Assembly (NCBI GenBank): GCA_013397865.1
Contig: VZTI01005061.1
Coordinates: 599,032-663,031, forward strand
Direction: 5' to 3'
Length of the DNA stretch: 64,000 bases
Origin: Struthidea cinerea
Lineage: Eukaryota > Chordata > Aves > Passeriformes > Corcoracidae
The translations under genes were made by a program, and so were the position numbers. The notes beneath the pieces were generated by a model. That model made no database searches. It was given only the letters and a program-made list of their open reading frames with translations, and was not told the origin of the DNA. Positions 1-12,185 of the stretch are shown here, piece by piece (position 1 is the stretch's first letter; each line of letters begins with the position of its first letter).

Positions 1-3000
1 GGGGAAATGAGCCATTTGCTCAAGCAAAGACCCACACTGATCTGTTTGTGCCTTTCCTGGGATCCAAGCTAGCTCTGGAGTTCTAACACAGCCCTGCACT
101 GTGCTAGAATGTCTGTACCCGCACAGAAACTGGTCAGAGAGGAAACCTGTCTCTCGGTAATGCTTCTCTCTCTGAATGATAAAAATTGCAGTTAACAATG
201 CATTAAAAAAAAAATTAACATTAAAGGTTATGTGGCATATGTAGGGCCAGAGTGTGACTGTGTTAATTCATTAAATAAAAAGATGAAAAGCAAATGAAGG
301 CTTCTTCATGCTGTCCCTTGCAAAGGCAAGGCAGGAAATGCCACCTGGGCAGGAAAAGAGGGGTGTAAGCGAAGGACAAAGGGTACAGCAAGGGACCCTG
401 CTTTCCTCCATCTCCTTCCTTACCTCCTGGTGCACACACATGACTCGGGTCAAGGTCTGCTTTGTTCTTCAAACCCTTTCTCTCTCCTGTTTCTGTATGA
501 GTGCTAAACCAACGCAAAACTAAATGCAAAGGTAAAAATCCATTTTACTGGCATTTGATGTGCTGAAAGGCACAGTATTTCTGGAAACAGAAAACTTGTG
601 TGCTGTGACTGACTGTTTGATGGAAAATGTAAAGCTGAATAGCTTGGTAAAAAATCCAAATAATCTATTTTCTCTGAAGCTCTGGGTTTCCAAGTAGCAA
701 AGCAGTAACCAAATTTGGTTCCTCAGAGGCTTGCATGGTCATTAGGTATTTAGTATTGAGTAAATATTAGCTTTAATGGTCTGGTGGATTTGTGGTACTG
801 TGTGTGATTACTGTGTTTTATTAAGAGGCATCTTTAAACATCTGTATGATAAATAACTGTGGCATTATGTCAACTTGTATCTGTCATGTGAGCTCAGACA
901 CAACCAGAAAGGCAGTATTTCTTCTGTGTCAAATGCACATTTTTGATGGTTTTTTCTTCCCCAGAGAAACAAGCAGGCTTTTGTTCTCTGCAGATCTCTG
1001 TTTATTGTCCTTCTGCTGCTTTACACTAGGGGATGAAAGTGGAGGGAGTGTTTTTAAAATTATTGCTGCTGTCTATTAATTTTTCTTTTTTTCACCTGTG
1101 CCTATTGTTATCCAGAAATAGAAGTTATGACTTCTTGGGTATGAGTAGAGGGTACAAGAGAGCCATTAAGTGCTGTTGATACGAGGTGGCAGCAACTGCA
1201 GCTGGCCTTGCTCAGGAACCAAAACTAAAACTGCTGAATGCATAACTAGACCTGAGATAGGTCACAAAGGAAAGCAGGGGAAAAGTCAGTTAATAAATAG
1301 AGTAGATGCAATATCTGGCAGAGAACCTTCCCTTTTGGATATGTCCCCCCCCATCATTCCCAGTGTATTCTCTGAAGATAAATTTAGAATCCCTGAATCT
1401 ATTTATTGCCTGATTTTTGTTTGTGTAAGTCGATACTGAGGAAAAATGGGAATGCTTCCATTTCCAGGTTTTGGATTGCTAGAGGAGGAAAGGAGGGGCA
1501 TGGTTAGGAGTAACTGCACATGAGAACCAAAACAGTTTGCTGAACCCAAGAGTCTTTCAATAGCATATGAGCCAACTAATCCTTTGTGGATATAGCTTGT
1601 ATTGATCTCATTAATGGACCTCTAACAATGAAACTTCCCAGCTGCAGATGGCTTACAGACAAGTGGAAAATACACAAAAGAGATTTACCTTGTTGACTGG
1701 ATTCTATTATATTCTAATGTATTGCTATATATAAACACAGATGGATTTTTTTTTAATCCTGTAACCCTTGAACAACTAAACTGGACCTGACAAACTGGTA
1801 GAGGAAATTATTTGTCTAGGAATGCTCTTGTTCGATTACTTCTGAATCCTGAAAATTTTACAATAGAGATGAGAAACTTTTAAAATCTACATTTATGAGG
1901 AATGGCACTGTTAACTTTTATTTCAGTCTCATGAATATTCAGCATATTCTTTCAGTAACATAATAATGAGAAATGGAAAAGCATATGTTGAGAACAACTA
2001 CAAGGGAAAAAAAGCAGCATCATTTTGTACTTCAACAAGACTGTATATAGAAAATGAGTCATCGCACCCACCTCTGAAAAGGAATGTGGCCACTTACTAG
2101 AAGAATATTGCACCACTGTGTGATACTTATGGGCAGGTAACAATATAAATGTATCCCAGGCCACAGCTACAATTTGCTGGCAAAGAGGGCTCCTCCTGTC
2201 CTGTGCCTGCTCTGATAAGGAAAGTTTGCCCTCTGCCAACAGAGCGTGAGCTGCAAACTTCTGCAGAGGTTTCCTTTCCATTGCCCTGCAAGATCAAAAG
2301 CTTCCCAATCTAAAACTCAAAGTAGATGTGCATTTCTTAAAACAAAAAACAGAAGATGAAAGAAATTCTTCAGCTTTTGTTGACTGCTTTGTCTCTGATT
2401 GCTAGGCCAAGATTTTATTTTGCACGTTACACTGACTGCCACATATTTTCTCTGAGCTGAATTAGAAAGTAGAGAAAAATGTTACCATTACAAACAGGTC
2501 AGGTTTGCACCCAGTCATGCTTATGGAACCACTGAGCACGTTTTAATATCTGTGCTTTTCTGGTCTAGGGTAGATTCACAACTCTTAATCATTTTCCTCG
2601 GATTAGGAAGAAGATAGACTTACAGCATCAGAGTTAATGAGTGGATGTGCTCTCCTGAATTCCATATGGGAGAAGGTCCTTAAGAAAGACTGCAGGCCAT
2701 CCTTCAGCTGCGCTGAGAGCTGTATCGGACCCAAAGATGATTAGCTGCTGCTCTGGGTCCTCCCACTTTCACATGGTCCTGTGTATATTGTAATTCAACA
2801 AACACATAGAAAAGCATCACCAGGACAGCACTGTGGGGCATTGAGGGGAAAGTTAATGGGATGAAATGTGGCTGTGTTATGGTGTGAGAGTGAGTGATGG
2901 TCGATTACTTCAATCCAAGACATGGATTTGTAAGGAAGATTTCTGCCCAAGTGAATTCTGTGATATTATTCGCAGAGCTGACAGTTATTAGTAGCAGATC

Positions 3001-6000
3001 TAATTGGAACATCATGGGAGGACTGGAAATTTTTGCAAAAGAGGCTGAGTGGTTTTGTCAGTTGTATGTATGCCAGTAAAATCGCTGGCAGTTTAGGGAT
3101 CCGAGACTGCATATACTTAAACAGCAAATGAAGCCCTGCTAGCGTGGCTGCATTTCTGTGAACAGTTTGTGAATGCCTGGAGCTTCACCCTGTTTTACTT
3201 GTGAGGATTTTTCTAGTAAATTTGTGTACTACTAGAAATAAATCAGCATTGTGCCGTGTGTTTGGTCCTGCCTGGAGTGCAGGTGCACAGTGCCAGTGAT
3301 TGGGGTTCACCTGGGTCCTAGGGATTTTCCTGTTACTTTTTAATGCCAAGGGTGCACACCTGAGGAGGAGGTGACCCTGCGGAGGGGAACTGTGGAGGGC
3401 TGGGGAAGGCAAAACTGGAAAGCCTCTCTGCGCCTTCTGGATCACAGGGTACTGATGGGCTTTGTTCTGAAATTCATTTTTGAAAAGGGACAGTGTGTTA
3501 TTTATATTGGAGGGAAAAAAACCCAACCCTGACTGGAGAGAACACTGGGTGTTTGGGGTCTGCATATGATTTTTGTACCTCAGGAAGGGCCTGGTTAACT
3601 TCCCTCACTGCGTCTGCTTGTTTTTTGTCTAAAGTTTGGTCTGCTGTGGGACACAAACTGCTCTGGTTTGGGCCAGGCCAAGGGGGATGCAGTCCCCACA
3701 GTGCTGGTGAGGGCGACCTTCAAACCATAGCCCTGCATGTGGGATGGGGGGAGGAAGCAGGCCAGCTCCTGGAGCTCTTCCTCATATCCCACACTCTCAT
3801 TCCAGCAGATCTTAGAAACAACCTTTGACAGGCTTTTCTGTTTCTATTTGGGATTTTCGGCCTGATTTTCCGAGCAAATAAGGCTGTATGATCACACTGT
3901 CTGTGAATTCACCTCATTCCCTCACCAGGATAGATTTAAACCAGCTTGCTGGTTTTCTACCATGTTTGACAATGCAGAAGAGGTCTCAAAAGTTACTGAG
4001 GCTCACAGAAATTGCATAACATAGCATCTGGGGAGAGGGAGGCAACCCAAATTCATGCCCTGCTGAGGGTAAGGCAGGCAAAACTTGGGACCAGAAGCAG
4101 CATTTGGCTGCCCAGTGTGAAGGGGGTGGTGGTCTAGTGGCCATTGCTATGAACCAGCCCTGGACAGCCCTTCCTTGCCAGGGGGCAGGGAAATGGGGTA
4201 CCACGGTAAGAGCAGAAAACATGTAGGATGTGTAAATCAACCCCTCCTTGTGTACTGAACTTTGGCTGTCTCCCTTCCTTCTTCAGCTGATGTGCTAAAT
4301 GTCTGCGCTCACTTGTGCTTTCCTTTTACACAGAACTTTTAAGGAGTTGAGTTTACTGAAAGATCAGGCTTTGGCACTTAAGTCACATGAGGCATGGCCT
4401 CATGAGGAAAGGAGATGGTGGACGGTGGGATTTAGAATCAGCTGCATCAGGGCCTCTCCAGTCACAGTTTAATTCACATAACCAGAGCCTTGGAGGCAGG
4501 AAATGCATTAGAATGATGGAAAAGGCCACAATCCCAGCCAGCCTGTAACCAGCCTCTGTGTTCATGAGATAAAAATCCTACTTGGTGCAGTGAGGTCCCT
4601 GTGTCACCTCACTACCCCGTTCCCTGCTGGCAGTAGGGTAAGGGCATAGCCATAACGCGGGGGCACAAGCCAACTTCTGCCGAGCGCTAGAGGAACACAC
4701 AGTATCCTTGCTCTTAAACTGTTCCCATGACATCTGCTAAAAGATAAAGTGTTTTTCCCAGGGGCATGATATGGTCCTGTAAAAGCTCTGTTTGTAGCAC
4801 AACTTCCAGTGGAGCCGGAGCATAAACCTCTCTTGCACATTCCTGGAAAACTGAAAGCAAAGTTGGCAGTTGTTGTGTTGCCTGTGGCTTCCTTGGTACT
4901 GTGAGAGTTTGTCCCTGTCAGTGTACACGCAGATGCATCCTCTGGGGGAGGGTGGATGTGTCCTGAAAAGGCTGTGGAGACACAGAAGTGGGGTACGGTT
5001 ATGGGGTGGGACCCCGGTTTTCTCTGGACTGTGGGCAGCTTGCTCCGGGCACTCCAAAGCCGCTTTGGTGCAGCTCTTTCTCCAGAAGTCACGCTGCCTT
5101 GCGCTGCGTGAGGGACGTGGGGCTTCTTGTGTCACTGTGGGGAAGAACCCTGACAGCCTGAGGGCGAGTGTCGTGACTTCCAGAAGAGGGGGCAGGAGGG
5201 GGAAGCCAAGTTTGTAGGAGGTGCTTTCCAACTGCCAGTTTCAGAAACCTTTAGCAGCTGTTTTCCACCAAATTCTTTACAAATTGCAAAGACACGGCAA
5301 TTTTTTGAGACCAAAGGAATCTAGGGCCATCCATGAGCAGTGTTGCTAGCAAAACCCACTTTTTCAAAGTTAAGAAAATACTCCACTAATGCATTGCTGT
5401 GTACCATGTGAGACGGAGAGTAATGTCTCTTCTTCAGATAAGTGTGTTTTTTTGCAAAAATAAGCAATGTCTCGTGAGCGAAGTGCATCACTGAAAATAT
5501 ATTCATCTAGATTTTGTTTGTAGCCTCCCATCTAATTTTTTTTCCTGATCTTGAGGAATGTACAGAAAGCTTTCAGAAACAATAATTTATTTTTGAAACA
5601 AAAGTAAAATAATTATTAACACAGAATCTTTACAACTAGTGAGCATATACATTTCCCAGTGGTGTAGCTTGGAAGTTAGGTTCTGGCACTCAAAACTGAC
5701 AGATTTGGGGAAACGATGTTGAATTCTTCACTGGGGTATGCTTTTTTATATGCAGCTGCAAAACAGGATTTTTATTGAACTAAACGTTTTAGGACTTCTT
5801 TGACATTAGACGTGTAAACAGCTTGGAAGCCATTTGCTGACAAAGCATTCATAAAAATTGTGTTATAAATTCAGCTTTTTCAGAGACACTGATTGATAGT
5901 GGAGTTAATCTGGCTTTAGGTCTTCTAATGCTCTAGTATCAAAAGCACCACAGTGATGGTGATGTGCTGCTTATACCATGTGCTGCCTGTTCAAGGAAAG

Positions 6001-9000
6001 GTGACATGGACTGGCAAACTTCCTAGAGTAACTGCTGAGAGATGGCCTCAGTGGATCCCACAAGGATGTTTGTGGAGTCCAAGCCTAAGGTGTAGAAAAG
6101 AATTGTCAGTTTACCCTCCTGAGGCATTTTTATTAGCACAGATTTTAGGCTATGGAATGGCCTGAAAGTGTTGATTGTAGGGTGTCATTCCTCACTGAAC
6201 GGAACTGCATTTCTTTGTTAGGGCTGCTTTCTTTAATGTTAATTTCCCTCCAGGGTATCTGCAGTTGGGTTTTGTTTATTGTGTGGGAATTGTGGAAATT
6301 TTCTAGTTCAAGGAACTATAGTGTGAGGGCACTTCTTCAAGATAATATTATACTACAGATAATGTAAAGGTATAGGTGGGTAGGAGCCACTGAACTGGGC
6401 TTCTTGTTGAGTTTTGTTTCTCCTTTGACAGGTGTTCAGTTTGCTGGTTGGATAAATTTAATTTTTATTATGCTGTTTTATAAGGTACATGCTTATAGTT
6501 CCCATTTTTTCCTTTTAACCAACCCACAAGCTGAAGAGCTTCCCCAGAAAGCTTTGTTAAGTATTTGTGTTTCAGGACAACTGTAGGCATATGCAGAGCT
6601 GCTGATGGCAATGGAAGTACACCGAGCATCTGTTATGTTTGTTATAACTGAAGAATAGTATAGTAAAAATCCAGGGATGTAGCTTAAGTGATCCAAAATA
6701 AGAAGCAGATCTCAAGTCAGCCTGTAATTCAGGTTTATTTCAGTGCATTGTGTTTCACAACAAGAACAGTCAGAAGAAAAGGAACATAAAGCAGGTTTAC
6801 TCATAGCTTGATGTTCTATCTGCATACAAACTAAATGTGTTAAACTTTGCACACAGTCTGTGTTCATCACGCTGGGTTGTAGCTGTGTGGCTTCGTAGAA
6901 GAGTATTTACAATACATGATTAGCATTAAACTTACCAAAGCCTCACTCATCTGGAACGTGTTCTTTCCACAGAAACAATCCTGAAGTTAAATTTCCCAAA
7001 ATATTTTTGTTTCTATGCTTTACTAATTTCACGAGCAGCAAACCATTGGAGGGCTGCTTTTAATTCCTCTCTTAAAAATACCTTTGTATCAGCCTCCCAA
7101 TCTTGCAGCAGTTCTTACTGAGCCAGTTTCACTGTATCACTAGATCGTGTTTCTGCAACATTTTAATGTGTATAACTACTATAAATGTTATGGCAGACAA
7201 CGACTTCCCCCCCGTTCCAGAGGTCTTTTTAGCTATAATTAGAAACATTTGCTAGTCCTGGGCAGAGGAAAGGTGATCTCTGACTCCTACAGGCCATGCA
7301 GGCAGGAGCTGGCGGTGTAAGCAGCATTGTTCTTTACTCAGGTAGAAGAAGCCTTGCTTGTGGCAGGTAATTTTACTGTAATAGTATAAGGTATGATGTC
7401 TGGCATAGATGTGCCTCCTTCTGTTGCAGGAACCTGCCCCTTCAAAAAAACTTGTGATTTTTTATTTTAAAAAAAGCAAGAGAAAAGTTTGTTTTCACTG
7501 GAGTGACATTTTTATCTTGGGAAGGGAAAGAAATGCTCATTTTTGAGTTCATTCACCAAAGAGTTTGTCAGGAAATTTTGTTGTCCAGCAGATAATAATA
7601 AGCAGCTCATCTCTTTCGAGAGAGCCTGTCTGCTCAGTTGTTCTAAACACCACCCCAATAGCACAGAAACTTCTGGTTGCAATCATTGTACAAATTTTCT
7701 TCTTTACACCAGTGATATCACTTCAGCGATGCTGAGGCAAAGGAAATGTTTCCCCAGCTCTCATAGTTGATTAAATGCAGTCTGTGAGCTGCTGACAGCT
7801 TAGAGAAAGGGAACTTTGGTCCACTCCATGCCTAATATGGGTCACATACCTTATCCCTCCTTGCAAGCAGCATTTTGCTTGCTTTTCAAGTCAACATTCT
7901 AAGATGTGTCATTGTTATCAAGAGCAGCGAATAGTATTCGGGAGGGTTGATTTAGCTGTGAAGGCTGTTTTCTCAGCCTAAAGAGCCAAGTAGGAGGCTT
8001 TTCTGGGAGCAGTTCAGAGCACCTACAGCACAGCTTCAGGTTTGAATCACTGTCCAAAAAAAGCATATTCTTCTGAATCCTTTTGCAAAGTCATTTCAGC
8101 TTTTCTAAAAGAACCAGAAGTTGTGAGACTAGCAGCAAGCTGGAGATGGGCTTTGCTTTTTGCTGCTTTGTTCTTTTATTTTCCCCCTCCCTCCCAATAT
8201 CACCTCAGGTTTGTTCCTGAAGCCTTTGGGCATCACAGAAATTTAATCTACCCCTGAAAGGGACTTCAAGAAACTACACAGCTTCATTTTTCATGATTCA
8301 CTCCCTTTTTCTGTGACATAACTGAATATCCCAAGATGTTCTTGAGAGCTATTTTTTTTATTCGTAAGCATTTTTAGTGAATGCAGTTCAACAAATGTTC
8401 CTGGGACATGTTCCCATCCTTAACTGTCCATACTTAGGGAAAAATTCCCTAGAGTCTGACCTTAATAAACCTTCTCTTCTGCAAATAGAGCCAACTACTT
8501 GTCTTTCACTCTGTAAATGTAATGAGCAATTAATTGCTGTCTTCTTTAAATATTGCTAAAATATATTAAGAGTTACTGTACTCCTCTCACATTCCTTCTT
8601 CTTAAACTAATCCAGATCTTTCACCCTCTGCTTCTAATTGTTCCCCAAAGCCTTCATTTTCTAGAGAGAATTGGAACATTTCACCTTCCCACTTTGCTGA
8701 GTGCTTAATGTTAATGGGAGATCCTTCAAGATGCAATGGTTCACAGGTTTGTGTTTTACTCACTAAATTCAGTATTGTATTTCACCAGAACTGCCGGCTT
8801 GACTGCATTTACCCTGTCTTACCTTTTTTATCTGCTTCCTTCTTTATTCTAGTTTGTGTTTTTGACTGATTTTTAGAATAGTGTGAAGTTTCTGGTCATA
8901 GGTAAGCTCTTTTTGTAAAGACACGGAGCTATGAAAGCATGGATTACTTTAGTCTCTCTCAATCATTGATTCCTTCCTTCTGATATATTTATAGAATATT

Positions 9001-11396
9001 CTCTTTTCATCTTTCATGTCTCTCAGTACTTGTATTGCTCTTGTGATGTAGGTTCTGATTTTTGGGGCAAGAGAGGTTTGCTGTTATTTCACATTCCTTC
9101 TTAGCCACAAGAAGTTGTTTCTGTGTTGGGTTTTCAAAACTGTGAATCTGAGCAGCTAATACCTTCTTGCCTACTGTCCTGTTTCTGTCCTTTCCCTCTG
9201 ACAGCTTTTCAGTGTTTTCTTTTTGAAGCCAGTTCCCTGAATTTACTGAAGTGTTTTTAAGTCACATCATCCTCATTCTGTTGCTTCTATTGTTTGTCCG
9301 TACAGTCAGAGGATAACATCGGTTTCAGTCACCTTTCCCTTCTGAACCCTCAGAAGGCTCTTCCCTGTAAAGCAGAACTACATCAAAACCACCTCTATTG
9401 TAACTTCCTGCAGCTTTGAAAAAAGAGTTAGTCCCACTATAAAGGAGTCTCCTTTATTGTCAAGTGTTTGGGATTCATATTATTTAAATGTAGATACTGG
9501 AAACTGTAGATCCCTAAAACCTTGGTGCAATCTTGGCAGTACTTCTGGGTGCTCATCTAGACAATGGTAAGTAACAGGTACCAGTAGGGTAGTTCACCTC
9601 ATTAGAGGAACAAATTTTGTTGGAGGTGGGAGGGTCCAAAGGCAGGGACAGAAAAAGTGAAGAAAATAGTTTATGTGTCTCAAAGCTGCTTCTTCTGCTA
9701 TGTCAGTTCAACAAAACACATTCCCTCAATTTACAAGCCTTGCTTTATCTTAGAGGATGGACTTACTTCATCCCACCTCAGCAGAAGCCTGTTGTTTCTG
9801 GGTAGGTAGTGAGGAGAGGGAAGGCATGGATGTGCCCACTGATGCTGTGGTGTAGCCCTGCTACACCTGAGAAAAAAATTCCTAGTGGCCATCATAGCCT
9901 ATTCCATTTGTGGAATTCTTTAAAGCAAAATATCTGTTCATATAAACCACCAGAGTGAAAATCTGGACAAAGCAACTTCTGCCACTGTCCAGACTACGAA
10001 AATGGCCAGTGTTTACCAACTGCTTTAGCTAAACTGTTTACCTAAAGTAGGAGCTAAGTGGTGTTTAAAACATTAGCTAACACCTTTCCTGAACATGCCT
10101 CATCTGGTTTGTTTAGACAAGGCTGGCCAATATCTCCTTTCATTGGGAACGATTAGTCACAACCCAGAAAAACTGTTTGTCATGGATTTCTCTTAGGTTT
10201 GAGAGCGTGGAGACACAAACCTCAGCCCCAGGAATTGGTGGATGGTGTTTGCAGTTACACTCTTAGTCTTTCCATGCCAGTTGTGTGGGTTTTGCTAAAG
10301 TACCAGTAGTGTTTTTTGATTGCTGGTTTGCAGCTGGTCTGAAGGGAAAACATGAAAAGAATGAAGTGCTCACAAACCTTACTTCAGAAAGGCACCATTA
10401 ACAAGTGACTTATTTACAGTGACGGTTCTTCCAAGTCAGTATCAGAAGTTGACTGAAATTTTCTCAAGTCAGAATCTGTATGTAGTGGAGAACTCACCAC
10501 CTTTTAGTCAACTCTTGCAGGACTGAAACTTTTAGTTGGCAACAGAAATGTAAATTTCAGCAGGAATGGTGAAAGTGGGAATGTTGTTTCCCAGGCCTCT
10601 ACCTTCCCATTGTACATGGACGTGGATGTGTTTGTGCATTGCTGATGAGAATGTTTTAATGATTTGCTGAACATCCCAAGTCATGCCAAATCCAAATACC
10701 TCTCCCTAAATTTTCCCTGCAGCTGCCTCAGTAGGATTATGCCTCCTTTTCATCCATCTTTCAGTAAGTGTATTGTGCAAGAGCATGTAAATATCTGTAC
10801 TGAGAGGGCAGCTCAAACTGTGCACATGGTACTGTTTAGGCAACTCAGACAGATGGTGCGAGTGTAGTTACAATGAAAACAATTCCTTCAACATGGGTGG
10901 GGGAATGCTTCATGAATCTTTGGCTGTGTGGAAGTTCTAGCAGGATCTGAGCCCGGGTGCAGAGTAATTCCTCAGCTCAGGGCTTTTGCTGGCAGAAAAT
11001 TGCTTCATGCCATTCCAAGCAGCTTGAGTCTTATAATAGTTCTCACTTCAGCAAAGGTGCAACATGAAGGGGTAATGCTGGTTCAGCTGCTTTTCGTTCT
11101 GATCCTTCCTATTGTTTGGTTTCCAAGAAGCATTTTTATTTACCCTTCCGTGAAAGAAAACATAAAACAATAGTGGGATTGGCTTTTCAGGGCTTCACAT
11201 CCTCTGTTAGTCATTTACACTGCTGCAAAACACTTCCCACAGTGCCAGACCCATCTTCTGCATTCTAATTCCCTCATGCACAGGTGAGGTGGTTGGAGAA
11301 AACAGAAGAGTAACCAAGAACCCCTTTTGCAAATAAGAACCCGCAGCAAATCTTACCAAATCAGGCTCCCCACATGCAGTGGAATGAGTGTGTTCC
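1..11396. other. Intron 1 segment without recognised genes
   Basis: Mostly AT-rich unique sequence with no identifiable repeat family. A GC-richer patch at about 4600-5220 carries roughly 17 CpGs by eye, more than its surroundings but below CpG-island density. Overlapping minus-strand frames of just over 160 codons in that patch (4604-5092 and 4737-5231) have no recognisable motifs and are treated as chance. Nothing else supportable was seen. Confidence 0.5.
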
Positions 11397-11456
11397 ATCC
11401 ATCCATCCATCCATCCATCCATCCATCCATCCATCCATCCATCCATCCATCCATCC
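11397..11456. repeat. (ATCC)15 tetranucleotide microsatellite
   Basis: Fifteen perfect ATCC units in a row, with a CC partial unit on each side. Translation through this tract gives the Ile-His-Pro-Ser periodic peptides seen in the overlapping plus-strand frames and the Met-Asp-Gly-Trp peptide on the minus strand. None of these is a real protein. The perfect array is likely to be length-polymorphic. Confidence 0.98.
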
Positions 11457-11499
11457 CCAACTCATTCCCTTGCACCGATTCATTATTCACCATTTGGCT

Positions 11500-11880
11500 G
11501 CATTCCTTTTAAAACGGGGACTTGGCAAGGTGGAAAAGACTGGGGTGAGAGGAAGCTCGGAGAAGGCGCACACAGGGCGGCAATTTGCAGTAAATCTGTG
11601 CTCAGCCTTTTACTTGAGAACTGTCCTCGCCATTTGTCTTCCTCTGGCAGGGTGCCTTCGCTGCTGAATGCTGCTCTGCAGATGCTCCCCCCACACTCCC
11701 CCAGCGAGCAGAATCCCTCCTTGCCTTGCTGTCCTTGGCCACGCAGGAGCACCATTTCCCTGTCCCCCCAGCTGTTTTTGCCAGAGCTCCCGGGTGACTC
11801 CGATGCAGAAATATGTGTGACAGACAGGACCTTGCTCGGTCGAGCAGCTGTTGCTAGGGACGGATGTGACATTTAGTGCT
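11500..11880. other. CpG-enriched block downstream of the ATCC array
   Basis: This stretch is clearly GC-richer than its flanks and carries about a dozen CpGs by eye, with C-rich runs at 11686-11702 and near 11763. The frames here (162 codons + and 129 codons -) owe their length to GC content and the upstream microsatellite. It is not dense enough for a standard CpG island. A minor internal promoter or other regulatory role is possible but unsupported. Confidence 0.3.
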
Positions 11881-12185
11881 AGTACAAAGGGTCAATTAGA
11901 TAAGGGCCCTAAAGATAATTTCTGTAATATGGAATTTGGTGGTTTGTAACGGGGGAGACAGCAGTAAGAATTATGCAGCTACTAGTAATCTAGGTTGTTC
12001 TGGTTGTTTTTAACAATTTCAAGCAGACAGGTGTTACCACCTTCAGATATTAAAGACATGCTTAATCTCTATTGGAGACATTTGCTTCACCTAATGAAAT
12101 GAGCTGCAGCAATCAATTTTATTCTGCACCTATTGATCATGTCTGTTTTAGGGAGACAAATACAAGACAACCTTAATTAAGAGGA
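11881..12185. promoter_or_regulatory. Candidate non-coding regulatory element (AGATAA/AATTA cluster)
   Basis: Two AGATAA motifs (11898-11903 and 11913-11918) lie 15 bp apart, the first overlapping a CAATTAG homeodomain-type site. Further along come CAATCAATTTTA-type sequence near 12110, TTGATCA near 12134, and the palindrome TTAATTAA at 12173-12180. The dense mix of GATA-like and homeodomain-like cores resembles conserved intronic enhancers. Short AT-rich motifs arise by chance, so this is inference only. Confidence 0.25.

Noticed and set aside
4604..5231. Overlapping minus-strand frames of 162 and 164 codons
   Set aside because: They overlap each other in different frames within a GC-richer patch and show no recognisable domain or compositional sign of coding.
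11388..11876. 162-codon plus-strand frame
   Set aside because: Its first part is the ATCC microsatellite translated as Ile-His-Pro-Ser repeats, and the rest is a GC-rich chance frame with no family features or splice context.
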